A stretch of DNA of 64,000 bases from Pedobacter cryotolerans. Its GTDB lineage: Bacteria > Bacteroidota > Bacteroidia > Sphingobacteriales > Sphingobacteriaceae. Shown here in pieces: positions 10,501-18,428 of this stretch. A model generated the notes under the pieces. It was not told where the DNA came from and ran no database searches. It saw nothing but the letters and a program-made list of their open reading frames with translations. The stretch spans positions 124,001 to 188,000 of the forward strand of contig NZ_SWBO01000005.1 in assembly GCF_005116475.1 (NCBI RefSeq), written 5' to 3'. Both the position numbers and the translations under genes were made by a program. The first letter of the stretch is position 1. Each line of letters starts with the position of its first letter.

Positions 10501-10686
10501 TCAGCTCAAGGTAATCACTCTATCAGTATCGGTGCAGCAGGCGGTATGGTTTCGGGTGTAATATTAGGCTTATTTATTATTCCAGTGCTTTTTGTAGTGT
10601 TTCAATATCTACAAGAAAAAGTTAGTGGTGGTCAATCAGAAAAAGAAAAACATCATGCTAAAATTTTAACTCCAGATGGAAACTAA
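7504..10686 (+). CDS. RND efflux transporter permease (AcrB/HAE1 type)
   Basis: At 1060 aa it has the usual AcrB length: a first membrane helix at residues about 10-30, two large periplasmic loops, and helix bundles near 340-500 and 870-1030. The proton-relay Asp pair is present in TM4 (GIVVDDAIVVVEAV) and the matching Lys is in TM10 (GLLAKNAILIIEFA). It would export amphiphilic drugs or toxic compounds using the proton gradient. The 5' neighbour encodes the adaptor and the 3' neighbour the channel. The stop codon overlaps the start of a 29-codon ORF. Confidence 0.96.
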   Translation: MFKIFIQRPILATVISILLVILGVLGLTKLPLQQFPDIAPPSVLVTAVYPGANAETVLRSVAPSLEESINGVENMTYMSSTASNDGSLAITVFFKLGTNADQAAVNVQNRVAQATSQLPAEVVQQGVTTAKQQNSFIMAIGMFTKDEAKYDQTFVANYAQINIIPEIKRIPGVGAASIFGGVKDYSMRVWLNPTQMATYKVTPNEVMKAIQDKSLEAAPGKFGERSKEVFEYVIKYKGKLTKPDEYENIAIRSNPDGSVLHLKDVARIELGAYSYNSLTRLNGQKGVVIGIIQLAGSNANEIQVAINKLMEKAAKDYPKGIEHNIFYSTKVALDQSIDQVIHTLIEAFLLVFIVVFIFLQDFRSTLIPAIAVPVAILGTFFFMQLFGFSINLLTLFALILAIGIVVDDAIVVVEAVHAKMEHKHLGPKAATHEAMSEITGAIISITLVMAAVFLPVGFMEGSTGLFYRQFAFTMAIAIVISAVNALTLSPALAALFLKDNHGNEQNIAHKKVGFKEKFFNGFNSSFNAMTNRYVNSLKFLIKNKWLSLGGLALITLVTVWMVRTTATGFIPTEDQGFIAISVSTPSGTSLDGTQKVMTEAENVLSKLDASRDVTAISGFNLLTNSTSPSSAVVFVLLKPIEERGKVKDIDEIMNEVRAKLGAVSGGMFFVFSFPTVPGFSNVEALDMVLQDKTGGKLDKFSGISQNFIAELMKQPAIAAAFTSFKADYPQLQLDINDEKADQLGVNVKDILQTMQTYFGSAQASDFNRFGKYYRVVVQADIQDRADPSAIDRVFVKNNKGEMVPLNTLVKLSRIYGSETASRYNLFNSISINAIPKPGFSSGDAIKAIEDVAAKQLPAGYSYEFSGQTREEISSGGQSAVIFLLCVVFIYFLLSAQYESYLLPLAVIFSIPVGVFGVFLAIGFAGIENNIYVQVALIMLIGLLAKNAILIIEFAVQRRRAGQPLVAAALEAAKLRLRPIIMTSLAFIVGLIPMTFATGPSAQGNHSISIGAAGGMVSGVILGLFIIPVLFVVFQYLQEKVSGGQSEKEKHHAKILTPDGN

Positions 10687-10765
10687 TCAAAATTTAAAAG
10701 CAGAGGAAGCAGGTAAAGTGGATGAATTTTTACCGCTCATTACCGCTTGGTTAAAAAAATGGTAA
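10676..10765 (+). CDS. 29-aa small ORF overlapping the end of the RND permease gene
   Basis: The ORF starts at an ATG inside the last four codons of the permease and ends 18 bp before the outer-membrane channel gene. The peptide begins METNQNLKAEEAG and ends FLPLITAWLKKW. Its second half could form an amphipathic helix with paired Trp and Lys; it is not long or hydrophobic enough for a membrane span. The overlapping start suggests translational coupling to the pump. AcrZ in E. coli is a small pump partner, but this peptide does not resemble it. It may also be chance. Confidence 0.4.
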   Translation: METNQNLKAEEAGKVDEFLPLITAWLKKW

Positions 10766-10783
10766 AATTAAACAGTTATAAAA

Positions 10784-12193
10784 ATGAAAAAAATAATAAA
10801 TAATGTCTTCGCAATTTTAATATTGATACTTGCGAGTTGTGGCATAACCAAAGATATTGCTACGCCAATAAAAGATGTGCCTATAAATTTTAGAGGCACA
10901 GAGGATAACCAAACTTCTAGCATAGGTACATTATCAGTTAAAGATTTTTTTAACAATGCCACTTTGCAGCAATTAATTGATACAGCGCTGTTAAGAAATT
11001 TAGATATACAAATTGCCTTGCAAAATATAGAAGCTGCAGATTTAATGTTTAAGAGAGCGAAGTTAGGTCAATTGCCAAGATTAAATTTTCAGGCTTCGGT
11101 AAACTCTAACAGACCCTCATCTAATAGTTTAAATGGTTTAAGCACCTCGCAGTTTTTAAATACTAACCATATAGAAGATTTTAACGCAAATTTAGCCTTA
11201 TCATGGGAAGCTGATATTTGGGGTAAAATTGCCAAGCAAAAAGAAGCTACTTATGCCACTTACCTACAAACGGAAGAGGTTAAAAAAGCAGTACAAACCC
11301 GTGTTGTTGCTCAGGTAGCTACAACGTTTTATCAGTTAATTATGCTAGATGCGCAGTTAAAAGTTGCCAATAGTAATGTAGAATTTGCTGCTAATACAGT
11401 TAAAATGATTAAAATGCAGTATGATGCGGGGCAGGTAACTTCATTGGCTATACAGCAGGCAGAAGCACAAAAACTACAGGCCAGCCAGCTTATACCTCAA
11501 ATTTTGCGAGAAATCAGTATTCAAGAAAATGGATTAAGTGCCTTAAGTGGTAAATTTCCATCGGCTGTAGAGCGCTCTCTTATTTTAGCACAAATCAATA
11601 TTCCAGAACAACTTGCTGTAGGTGTGCCATCAGCTATGCTTAGTATAAGACCAGATGTAAAAAGCGCAGAGCTAGCTTTAAAAATAGCCAATGCAAATGT
11701 AGGTGTTGCCAATGCTAAACTTTATCCATCGTTAATTATTTCAGCTTCTGGCGGATTGAATTCTTTTAAAGCTAGCAATTGGTTTAATATACCTGCATCG
11801 TTATTTGGTATAGTTGGGGGAGGTATTACTCAGCCTCTTTTAAATAGCAAAGAGCTTAAAACACAGTTTCATATCTCAAAAATAGAGCGAGAAAAGTCTG
11901 TAATGTTATTTAGGCAAACTGTTATTGGCGCAGTGGCCGAAGTAGCTAATGAACAAGCAAAAATTATTAACCTTAAAAGTGAATATATCATAGCTCAAAA
12001 TAGAGTTGCAACTTTACAATTAGCAGTTAAAAACTCCGATTTGCTATTTAAAAGTGGCATGGCAAATTATTTGGAGGTAATTGCCGCACAAGGAAATTTG
12101 CTGCAAGGAGAATTGGATTTAACCAGTTTAAAAACCGCACAGCTAAATACCAGTGTATTGTTATATAAAGCTTTGGGAGGTGGATGGCAATAA
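10784..12193 (+). CDS. Outer-membrane efflux channel (TolC/OprM-family lipoprotein)
   Basis: A 469-aa protein whose signal peptide ends in LILASC, a lipobox. Two homologous helical repeats of the OEP family follow (residues about 55-250 and 265-460), including the NodT-type run 'LSIRPDVKSAELALKIANAN' at the start of the second repeat. As the last gene of the tetR-MFP-RND operon it would form the trimeric exit duct. A strong intrinsic terminator follows directly. Confidence 0.94.
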   Translation: MKKIINNVFAILILILASCGITKDIATPIKDVPINFRGTEDNQTSSIGTLSVKDFFNNATLQQLIDTALLRNLDIQIALQNIEAADLMFKRAKLGQLPRLNFQASVNSNRPSSNSLNGLSTSQFLNTNHIEDFNANLALSWEADIWGKIAKQKEATYATYLQTEEVKKAVQTRVVAQVATTFYQLIMLDAQLKVANSNVEFAANTVKMIKMQYDAGQVTSLAIQQAEAQKLQASQLIPQILREISIQENGLSALSGKFPSAVERSLILAQINIPEQLAVGVPSAMLSIRPDVKSAELALKIANANVGVANAKLYPSLIISASGGLNSFKASNWFNIPASLFGIVGGGITQPLLNSKELKTQFHISKIEREKSVMLFRQTVIGAVAEVANEQAKIINLKSEYIIAQNRVATLQLAVKNSDLLFKSGMANYLEVIAAQGNLLQGELDLTSLKTAQLNTSVLLYKALGGGWQ

Positions 12194-12200
12194 GCAACTT

Positions 12201-12237
12201 AAAAAACAAAGCTCTAATTTTATGAGCTTTGTTTTTT
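12201..12237 (+). terminator. Intrinsic terminator of the efflux operon
   Basis: The arms AACAAAGCTC and GAGCTTTGTT, with flanking A and T runs, form a stem around a 9-base loop and end in a T tract. It begins 7 bp after the channel gene stop. Confidence 0.8.
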
Positions 12238-12444
12238 ACTATTAAAGCGATATAAGAATTGGTTGATTTGAAAATAACCTAATTAATTTAAAGAATGTGA
12301 GCGTAGTCGAAGTTTATTATAATGCTTAGAACTAATAGTTAATGCAGGCAAACACTCAATTTTGTTAAAGAATAACTTCAAAAAAATTATTTGACTAAAC
12401 TCTCATTATAAAATATTTATGTTGATTTTTGATACAGCAATTTT

Positions 12445-13650
12445 TTAATATTGTGGCAACATTACTTCAAACCTAGTGCCTTCACCTTCAATCGAGGTAA
12501 TTTCCATTTCACCATTTAAACCGTCAATCAAATGTTTAATCATTTTTAAACCAAAGCCATAACCTTTTTCTCCCTCGGTTCCGTTTGTTGAGGTTTTTGA
12601 ACCATTCAAAATACTATCAATCATTTCATCGTTAATACCAACACCAGTATCAACAACTGTAATATTTAATGATACTTTTTCATCAATTTCTCTTAAATCT
12701 AAGTTTACAATTACATCACCATTTTGGTTGGTAAATTTCATTGCGTTTGAAATTAAGTTACCTACAATTTGCAATACTTTGTTTTTTGCAAATGGAATAC
12801 ATTTTTGCACCTCGTTAATATTTACTACAAAATTAATGTCTTTTAATCTGGCTTGTGGCGTATAAAGTTTGGTAATTTTTTCTTTTAATATCGATAGATT
12901 AAAATCATCCTCAGTTATTGGTTTAGAAATTCTTTTTTCAGATAAAATCTCATCTGCTAAATCTAAAACAGATCTTCCGCCTCTATGAATTAAGTTAACC
13001 ATTTCAAAAATATCGTTCAGCTTAGTGTCATCCTCAACCTGATCTTTAATAATCTGGCTGATTCCAATAATACCTGCCAAAGGACCTCTAGTGTCATGCG
13101 CCACCTTTTTACTGGTTTCTTTTTCAGAATGAAGTTTCGTTTTAAGATCTTGCACAACTTTAATTGTATTTAACCTTGTAATGATCTCATTGGCAACAAT
13201 TTTTAGCATCTCAATTTTTTCAGGAGATAGTTTTTTTAGGTCTTTATCTAAAACGCATAAAGCACCAATATTATGCCCAGAGTTGGTTCTTAATGGCACA
13301 CCAAAATAATAACGCAAATTAAGCGGACTATCTACATAAGATTTACTTTTAAACCTATTGTCTACCGAAAGATCTTCTACTTCAAATTGCTCTTGCTCTA
13401 AAATGGTGTATTGACAAACAGAATCTTCTCTTGCCATTTGATCTATTGCTAAACCGAAATTAGAAATAGACCATTGTGTGTAAGAGTCTATTAAATTTAT
13501 AAGAGATATATCTGTACCGCAAATTTTAGCAGCAAGGGTGGTGAGATCCTTAAAAGTGCTTTCAAGATTAGAATAATCGATATCAAATTCATATAGATTT
13601 AATATCCTATCCATTTCATTGGCTGGAATTGGTGTTATATTTGACGACAT
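12445..13650 (-). CDS. Soluble GAF-domain sensor histidine kinase
   Basis: A 401-aa protein with no membrane segment. A GAF domain covers residues about 25-165, followed by a HisKA-like H-box (KKVAHDTRGPLAGIIG, with His as phosphoacceptor) near 190 and a HATPase_c domain with N-box NLISNAMKFT, G1 DTGVGI and G2 GYGFGL. It would autophosphorylate in response to a cytoplasmic cue. No response regulator is adjacent, so it is an orphan kinase. It converges on the efflux operon, and no link to it is evident. Confidence 0.9.
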   Translation of the reverse strand: MSSNITPIPANEMDRILNLYEFDIDYSNLESTFKDLTTLAAKICGTDISLINLIDSYTQWSISNFGLAIDQMAREDSVCQYTILEQEQFEVEDLSVDNRFKSKSYVDSPLNLRYYFGVPLRTNSGHNIGALCVLDKDLKKLSPEKIEMLKIVANEIITRLNTIKVVQDLKTKLHSEKETSKKVAHDTRGPLAGIIGISQIIKDQVEDDTKLNDIFEMVNLIHRGGRSVLDLADEILSEKRISKPITEDDFNLSILKEKITKLYTPQARLKDINFVVNINEVQKCIPFAKNKVLQIVGNLISNAMKFTNQNGDVIVNLDLREIDEKVSLNITVVDTGVGINDEMIDSILNGSKTSTNGTEGEKGYGFGLKMIKHLIDGLNGEMEITSIEGEGTRFEVMLPQY

Positions 13651-13730
13651 TATATAGGGATTGATTAATGCTGAGCTAAATTATTAATTAATAGTTAAAC
13701 AATAGCATAATAACCAATTAACTTACCGCA

Positions 13731-13769
13731 TAAAAAATAAAGCTTACATTAAATTAATAATGCAAGCTT
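13731..13769 (-). terminator. Terminator of tRNA-Arg
   Basis: On the minus strand, 12-bp arms with one mismatch (AAGCTTGCATTA and TAATGTAAGCTT) surround a 6-base loop and lead into a T-rich run, starting 9 bases after the tRNA 3' end. Confidence 0.65.
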
Positions 13770-13777
13770 CATTTTCG

Positions 13778-13849
13778 TGCTCCCGACGAGATTCGAACTC
13801 ATATCGATGGTACCGGAAACCATAATTCTATCCATTGAACTACGGGAGC
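13778..13849 (-). tRNA. tRNA-Arg (anticodon CCG)
   Basis: A complete 72-nt cloverleaf can be folded by hand: acceptor GCTCCCG/CGGGAGC with discriminator A, D stem GTTC/GAAT, anticodon stem ATGGT/ACCAT with loop TTCCGGT (anticodon CCG, reads CGG), a 4-base variable region, and T arm with loop TTCGAAT. CCA is not encoded. It stands alone between a histidine kinase gene and mgtE, in a 384-bp gap that otherwise holds only its terminator and AT-rich DNA. Confidence 0.96.
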
Positions 13850-14034
13850 AGGTTGCAAATATAGCTAAATAGCTTTTTAAATAGCTTAAAGAATATAAAT
13901 TGCTTTTGCTATTAACCTTATATAATAAAAATAGATACGCCTAAATTAAAACAATGAAGGTTTTAATTGGCTTTTTAAAAAGAAAAAGGCACTTTTGCAA
14001 AACGATGTAAATACAAATTTAATTGTTTAAGCTT

Positions 14035-15408
14035 ATGGAAGAACTGCTTGTAGATGAAGTGTTGGAATTGTTGGAAAACGATAGTGATAAGCAGTTAAAA
14101 TTATATTTAAACGAACTAAATATATCTGATGTAGAACATTTAATAGATGAATTGCCGCAATACGCAGTTAAGTTTATCGAAACACTTTCTATTAAAAGAG
14201 CGGTAAATGTATTTCGTATTCTCGATTTTCCTACGCAAGAGCGGATCATTAAAAAGTTGCAAAGCAATAAGTTAACCGAAATTGTTAGGCAATTACCACC
14301 CGATGATAGAACAGCACTTTTGGGCGAGCTTAAAGGCGATGCTGTAAAAAAGCTCTTAGTTTTATTGCCTGATAATGACAGGATAGAAGCGCTTCATTTA
14401 CTTGGTTATAAGGAAGATAGCGTTGGCCGAATGATGACGCCAGATTTTATTGCCGTAAAAATTGATTGGACAGTAAGTCGTGTGTTGTCACACATTCGCA
14501 GGTATGGCAAAAACTCAGAAACCATTGATGTGGTTTATGTAATTGATAAAGATGGTGTTTTGTTAGATGATATTCGGATCAGAGAAATATTATTAGCCGA
14601 TCCTGATGTTAAAATTGGTGAATTAACAGATAACAGATTAATTGCTTTAAAAGTAAACGACCCACAAGAAGAAGCAATTAACGTTTTTAAAATGAATAAT
14701 CGAGTTGCTTTGCCGGTTATCGATGATCAGAATGTATTGTTAGGCATTGTAACAATTGATGATATTTTATGGATTGCCCACGAAGAATACTCAGAGGATA
14801 TCCAAAAAATGGGGGGTACGCAAGCTTTAGACGAACCATATTTAGATGTACCAGTTTTCGAGCTTTACAAAAAACGCGTAGTTTGGTTAATTGTGCTCTT
14901 TTTTGGCGAACTGTTAACCATTGCAGCTATGTCAAATTTCGAGCATGAGATTGCCAAAGTGGTTATTTTAGCCACATTTATTCCCTTAATTATTTCAAGT
15001 GGTGGTAACAGCGGTTCGCAAGCGGCAACACTAATTATACAAGCCATGGCACTAGGCGAAGTAACCATAAAAGATTGGTGGAATGTATTAAAACGCGAAA
15101 TTTTCTCAGGAATTTTTCTTGGCACCACACTTTGCTTACTAAGTTTTAGCGTAATTTTAGTTTGGCATTTGGTGATGCCATCGTTTAGTACGCATTATGT
15201 TTTAATCGGTTTGGTTGTTGGCTGTTCTTTAGTTGGTGTGGTGCTTTGGGGTACATTAATGGGTTCTATGTTGCCGCTATTGCTCAAAAAATTAGGCGCC
15301 GATCCAGCTGCTTCATCTACACCATTTGTGGCAACTTTAGTAGATGTAACAGGTTTACTTATCTATTTTTCTTTTGCGATGTTGTTTTTAAAAGGAGTTT
15401 TGCTGTAA
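14035..15408 (+). CDS. mgtE: Magnesium transporter MgtE
   Basis: A 457-aa protein with the MgtE order: a helical N domain (residues about 10-120, containing 'LPPDDRTALLGEL'), paired CBS domains (about 125-250, with 'LPVIDDQNVLLGIVTIDDI'), a plug helix, and a five-helix membrane domain (about 280-457) containing SSGGNSGSQAATLI. It is a gated Mg2+ channel in the inner membrane that closes when its cytosolic domains bind Mg2+. ATG at 14035 is preferred to TTG at 14023 because it fits the family N-terminus. The last 44 codons are duplicated 277 bp downstream. Confidence 0.95.
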   Translation: MEELLVDEVLELLENDSDKQLKLYLNELNISDVEHLIDELPQYAVKFIETLSIKRAVNVFRILDFPTQERIIKKLQSNKLTEIVRQLPPDDRTALLGELKGDAVKKLLVLLPDNDRIEALHLLGYKEDSVGRMMTPDFIAVKIDWTVSRVLSHIRRYGKNSETIDVVYVIDKDGVLLDDIRIREILLADPDVKIGELTDNRLIALKVNDPQEEAINVFKMNNRVALPVIDDQNVLLGIVTIDDILWIAHEEYSEDIQKMGGTQALDEPYLDVPVFELYKKRVVWLIVLFFGELLTIAAMSNFEHEIAKVVILATFIPLIISSGGNSGSQAATLIIQAMALGEVTIKDWWNVLKREIFSGIFLGTTLCLLSFSVILVWHLVMPSFSTHYVLIGLVVGCSLVGVVLWGTLMGSMLPLLLKKLGADPAASSTPFVATLVDVTGLLIYFSFAMLFLKGVLL

Positions 15409-15410
15409 TA

Positions 15411-15537
15411 ATCGCTTCGTCCTTTCGAACGAGCTTTCGCGAGGAGAAATCTACAAGTTAATTGCAAAAGCTTACCTTAACGCAGCGAAGATTTGCAACA
15501 GATATCTCCTCGCTGCGCTGCGTTCGATATGACGCGA
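15411..15537. repeat. REP-like inverted repeat after mgtE, copy 1
   Basis: This GC-richer segment has GCGAGGAGAAATCT on one side and a complementary-like ATATCTCCTCGCTGCGC on the other, so it can fold on itself. It recurs 277 bp on at 15688-15812 with about a dozen changes. Confidence 0.6.
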
Positions 15538-15550
15538 AAAAAGAAAAATA

Positions 15551-15685
15551 CCATTGCTACTTAAAAAATTAGGCACAGATCCTGCGGCTTCATCTACGCC
15601 ATTTGTGGCAACTTTAGTAGATGTAACAGGTTTACTTATCTATTTTTCTTTTGCGATGTTGTTTTTAAAAGGAGTGTTGCTGTAA
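15551..15685 (+). pseudogene. Duplicated 3' end of mgtE (44 codons)
   Basis: The segment is in frame with a stop and encodes [14 protein letters not shown] onward to FLKGVLL, matching the C-terminus of MgtE with one residue change (Ala to Thr). Its first 14 codons differ from mgtE at about eight places, nearly all synonymous, while the next 90 bp are almost identical. It has no start codon or promoter of its own. It looks like a remnant of a diverged mgtE allele left by recombination. Confidence 0.8.
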
Positions 15686-15687
15686 TA

Positions 15688-15812
15688 ATCGTTTCGTCCT
15701 TTCGAACGAGCTTTCGCGAGGAGAAATCTACAAGTTATTGCAAAAGCTTACCTTAATGCAGCAAAGATAGGAAACAGCTTTCTCCTCGCTGCGCTGAGTT
15801 CGATACGAAAGG
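15688..15812. repeat. REP-like inverted repeat, copy 2
   Basis: A second copy of the repeat at 15411-15537, carried along with the duplicated mgtE end. Together they form a direct duplication of about 260 bp (15276-15535 and 15552-15812). Confidence 0.6.
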
Positions 15813-15879
15813 CAAAAATTTACTACTATTTAGGCTAAGCACCTAACAACTGCAAATAGAACCTATAGCCGAAGTGCAA

Positions 15880-15995
15880 TAAACGGGATAGTAGCGAAAA
15901 TAGATTTTTGTTTTTTCTTAAGCTTTGACAAATTAATAGCAAAATAGAAAGAAAGTTGTCAAAGCTCAAAAACAAAACTATTGTAGCAAATAGCC
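15880..15995. repeat. Long hairpin repeat
   Basis: The perfect 11-bp arms AGCTTTGACAA (15921-15931) and TTGTCAAAGCT (15956-15966) are flanked by further complementary stretches (a TTTTTGTTTTT-like run against AAAAACAAA). The gap 15409-16106 holds no gene, only this hairpin, the mgtE duplication and the ychF terminator. Confidence 0.55.
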
Positions 15996-16040
15996 CGACT
16001 ATAATTAAAAATAGCTGCTTTCTCTGCTTTTCAAATAAAA

Positions 16041-16069
16041 AAAAGCCACTTCAATTTAAAGTAGCTTTT
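16041..16069 (-). terminator. Terminator of ychF
   Basis: On the minus strand, AAAAGCTACTT and AAGTGGCTTTT form a stem with one mismatch followed by a T run. It lies 38 bp after the ychF stop. Confidence 0.7.
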
Positions 16070-16106
16070 GAAATTTTTTGGATTGTATTAAAGTCCCCTT
16101 TAGGGG

Positions 16107-17201
16107 TTATACGTTAAATCTAAAGTGCATAATATCACCATCTTCAACCACATAAGTTTTACCTTCTACACCTAATTTACCAGCTTCTTTACAAGCAGCT
16201 TCCGAACTTAGGGTTACAAAATCATTGTATTTAATAACTTCAGCACGAATAAATCCTTTTTCAAAATCGGTATGGATTACACCTGCAGCTTGTGGTGCTG
16301 TAAAACCTTTGGTAATGGTCCAAGCTCTAACTTCTTGTACACCAGCTGTAAAGTACGTGTATAAATCTAACAAACGGTAAGCTGCTCTAATTAATTTATT
16401 TACACCAGATTCGGTTAAGCCTAAATCGGCTAAAAATTCCTGACGTTCTTCGTAGTTTTCTAATTCAGCAATTTCCGATTCGATTTTAGCCGAAATAACT
16501 AAAACCTCAGCGTTTTCTTCTGCAACGCTAGCTTTAACTAAATCAACATATTTATTGCCATCAATAACAGAACCTTCATCAACATTACAAACATACATTA
16601 CAGGTTTTTGAGTTAGCAAACCTAGGTCTTCAATAAACTCAAAATCATCTTTTTCTACATTTGCAGTACGAATAGATTTACCAGTATCTAAATGCGCTTT
16701 AAAAACAGAAAGAATATCAAAAGTTCTTTTGGCTTCTTTATCTGTTTTAGCCATTTTTTCTACTTTTTGGATACGTTTTGTAACCGTATCTAAATCTTTC
16801 AATTGTAATTCGGTATCAATAATCTCTTTATCGCGAATTGGATCTACTGAGCCATCAACGTGAATTACATTGCCGTCATCAAAACAACGTAATACATGTA
16901 TAATTGCACTTGTTGCCCTAATGTTTCCTAAAAATTGGTTGCCTAAGCCTTCGCCTTTTGATGCGCCTTTAACCAAGCCAGCAATATCAACAATTTCGAT
17001 AGTGTTAGGTTGTACTTTGTTTGGTTTTACCAAATCAGCAAGTTTAGTTAAGCGCTCATCTGGAACCGTAATTACACCAATATTTGGTTCTATAGTACAA
17101 AAAGGAAAGTTTGCTGCTTGTGCTTTTGCGTTAGATAAACAGTTAAATAAGGTTGATTTACCAACATTTGGTAGTCCAACTATACCACATTGTAATGCCA
17201 T
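16107..17201 (-). CDS. ychF: Redox-regulated ATPase YchF (OLA1 family)
   Basis: A 364-aa protein, the usual length. The P-loop GLPNVGKSTLFN is at residues 8-19, the switch region and 'VDIAGLVKGASKGEGLGNQF' follow, and the C-terminal TGS domain contains 'EVRAWTITKGFTAPQAAGVI'. YchF is an Obg-family protein that hydrolyses ATP, associates with ribosomes and is tied to stress responses. The gene is monocistronic, with a -7 box 150 bp upstream and a terminator downstream. The repeat AAGTCCCC..AGGGG touches its 3' end. Confidence 0.96.
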   Translation of the reverse strand: MALQCGIVGLPNVGKSTLFNCLSNAKAQAANFPFCTIEPNIGVITVPDERLTKLADLVKPNKVQPNTIEIVDIAGLVKGASKGEGLGNQFLGNIRATSAIIHVLRCFDDGNVIHVDGSVDPIRDKEIIDTELQLKDLDTVTKRIQKVEKMAKTDKEAKRTFDILSVFKAHLDTGKSIRTANVEKDDFEFIEDLGLLTQKPVMYVCNVDEGSVIDGNKYVDLVKASVAEENAEVLVISAKIESEIAELENYEERQEFLADLGLTESGVNKLIRAAYRLLDLYTYFTAGVQEVRAWTITKGFTAPQAAGVIHTDFEKGFIRAEVIKYNDFVTLSSEAACKEAGKLGVEGKTYVVEDGDIMHFRFNV

Positions 17202-17351
17202 TTATATATTTTTATTTAATTCGTATTAATTTTTTGCTTTGCGGTTCGCCTTGCCAATTAAAATGATTTAACTGATGTAGTTTTTCGCTTTAACCTTAAT
17301 ATGCTATTGTTTGGTCTCTCACCTACCATTTTCCACCTCTGCCAAAGGGCG

Positions 17352-17359
17352 CAAAGATA
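17352..17359 (-). promoter_or_regulatory. -7 box (TATCTTTG) for ychF
   Basis: On the minus strand TATCTTTG followed by CGC is a typical Bacteroidota promoter element. It would give a leader of about 145 nt, longer than most others here. Confidence 0.45.
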
Positions 17360-17449
17360 TTAATTTTTACCGCCTTTTTGTATAGTAAAATATAGCTGTA
17401 TCAATATTAATTATCATTATCTTTACTAAATTGATATAAAGACTTTGAA

Positions 17450-17917
17450 ATGGAAAATAACGAAGAAATACAAGAAGTAAAAAGTGAATTAAATTTAGTA
17501 GTTAGCGAAGAAATGCGTAGCTATATTTATGAAATTGCCAAATGGGCCAGCTTTTTAGCTATTGTTGGTTTCGCTTTTGCAGGTATAACTATTATTAGTG
17601 CTTTTACAATTGGTGCGGTAATGAACAATAATCCGCAAATGTTAGCTTTGGCTTCAAACATGGGTGCTGCCGCAGGAGCAGTTTTTACTGTAATGTTTTT
17701 AATTATTGCGTTTGCTATTTTTTACCCAAGTTTGTTAATGTTTAAATATGCAGCAAAAGCAAAAATTGGAGTTTTGTATGGCGAACAAGCTAGTTTAAAC
17801 GAAGCAATGGGTAAATTAAAATCGCTATTTAAATATTGGGGGATAATTACAATTGTATATTTAGCTCTTTATGCTTTAATGATTATTGCAACAATTATGG
17901 GTAGAGTTGCCGTTTAA
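17450..17917 (+). CDS. Small integral membrane protein, DUF5362-like
   Basis: A 155-aa protein with an acidic N-terminal tail of about 25 residues and three predicted membrane helices (about 32-58, 72-98 and 130-152). A loop between helices two and three carries 'EAMGKLKSLFKYWGII'. The overall form fits a Bacteroidota family of unknown function, which I recall as DUF5362. No catalytic motif is seen. It stands alone and shares a bidirectional terminator with the convergent next gene. Confidence 0.75.
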   Translation: MENNEEIQEVKSELNLVVSEEMRSYIYEIAKWASFLAIVGFAFAGITIISAFTIGAVMNNNPQMLALASNMGAAAGAVFTVMFLIIAFAIFYPSLLMFKYAAKAKIGVLYGEQASLNEAMGKLKSLFKYWGIITIVYLALYALMIIATIMGRVAV

Positions 17918-17921
17918 TTTC

Positions 17922-17958
17922 AAAAAAAAAACTCCTAATAAAAATTAGAAGTTTTTTT
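17922..17958. terminator. Bidirectional terminator
   Basis: An A run, ACTCCTAAT, a 4-base loop, ATTAGAAGT and a T run form a stem with one mismatch. The A and T flanks let it end transcription on both strands between the convergent genes at 17917 and 17973. Confidence 0.75.
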
Positions 17959-17972
17959 GAATTTATAGTTTC

Positions 17973-18305
17973 TTAAAAAGAAAAATCGTCTTTATCTGTT
18001 TTTGGAGTGTTCGAATATTCTGCGTTTTCAGTATACTCATAACGCTTTTCAACCACTTCTTGATGAGATTTAATATATTCTACAGTTTCAGTAAGGCCTT
18101 CTGTAAACTTTTCAAAATCTTCTTTGTATAAAAAGATTTTATGTTTTACAAATACACCATCTTCTAATCTCTTTTTGCTTTCTGTTAGCGTTAGGTAATA
18201 ATCGCCCGAACGTGTTGCTTTTACATCAAAAAAATAAGTACGCTTACCAGCTCTCACTTTTTTACTAAAAACTTCTTCTCTCTCTTTGTTGTCAAAATCT
18301 CCCAT
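17973..18305 (-). CDS. DUF3276 protein (PUR-alpha-like nucleic-acid binding)
   Basis: A 110-aa protein with the compact beta-beta-beta-beta-alpha PUR repeat: 'EEVFSKKVRAGKRTYFFDVK', then 'GDYYLTLTESKK' and a helix 'FEKFTEGLTETVEYIKS'. The charged tail is probably disordered. Members of this Bacteroidota and spirochaete family bind single-stranded nucleic acid and are suspected regulators or RNA chaperones. The gene stands alone; its cellular target is unknown. Confidence 0.85.
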   Translation of the reverse strand: MGDFDNKEREEVFSKKVRAGKRTYFFDVKATRSGDYYLTLTESKKRLEDGVFVKHKIFLYKEDFEKFTEGLTETVEYIKSHQEVVEKRYEYTENAEYSNTPKTDKDDFSF

Positions 18306-18428
18306 TGTTCTGTTGTAGTATAAATTTAAGGTTGGGGTAAATATAAAGCAATAATTATTAATTCAAAATAGATTATGCGATCATTTTCATTTAAGTTAAT
18401 TTTTTTAAAGTGCTATTGCAACTTGTTG

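Noticed and set aside
17202..17449. Possible riboswitch between ychF and the next gene
   Set aside because: I could find only promoter-like boxes and short AT-rich stretches, with no stable paired core.
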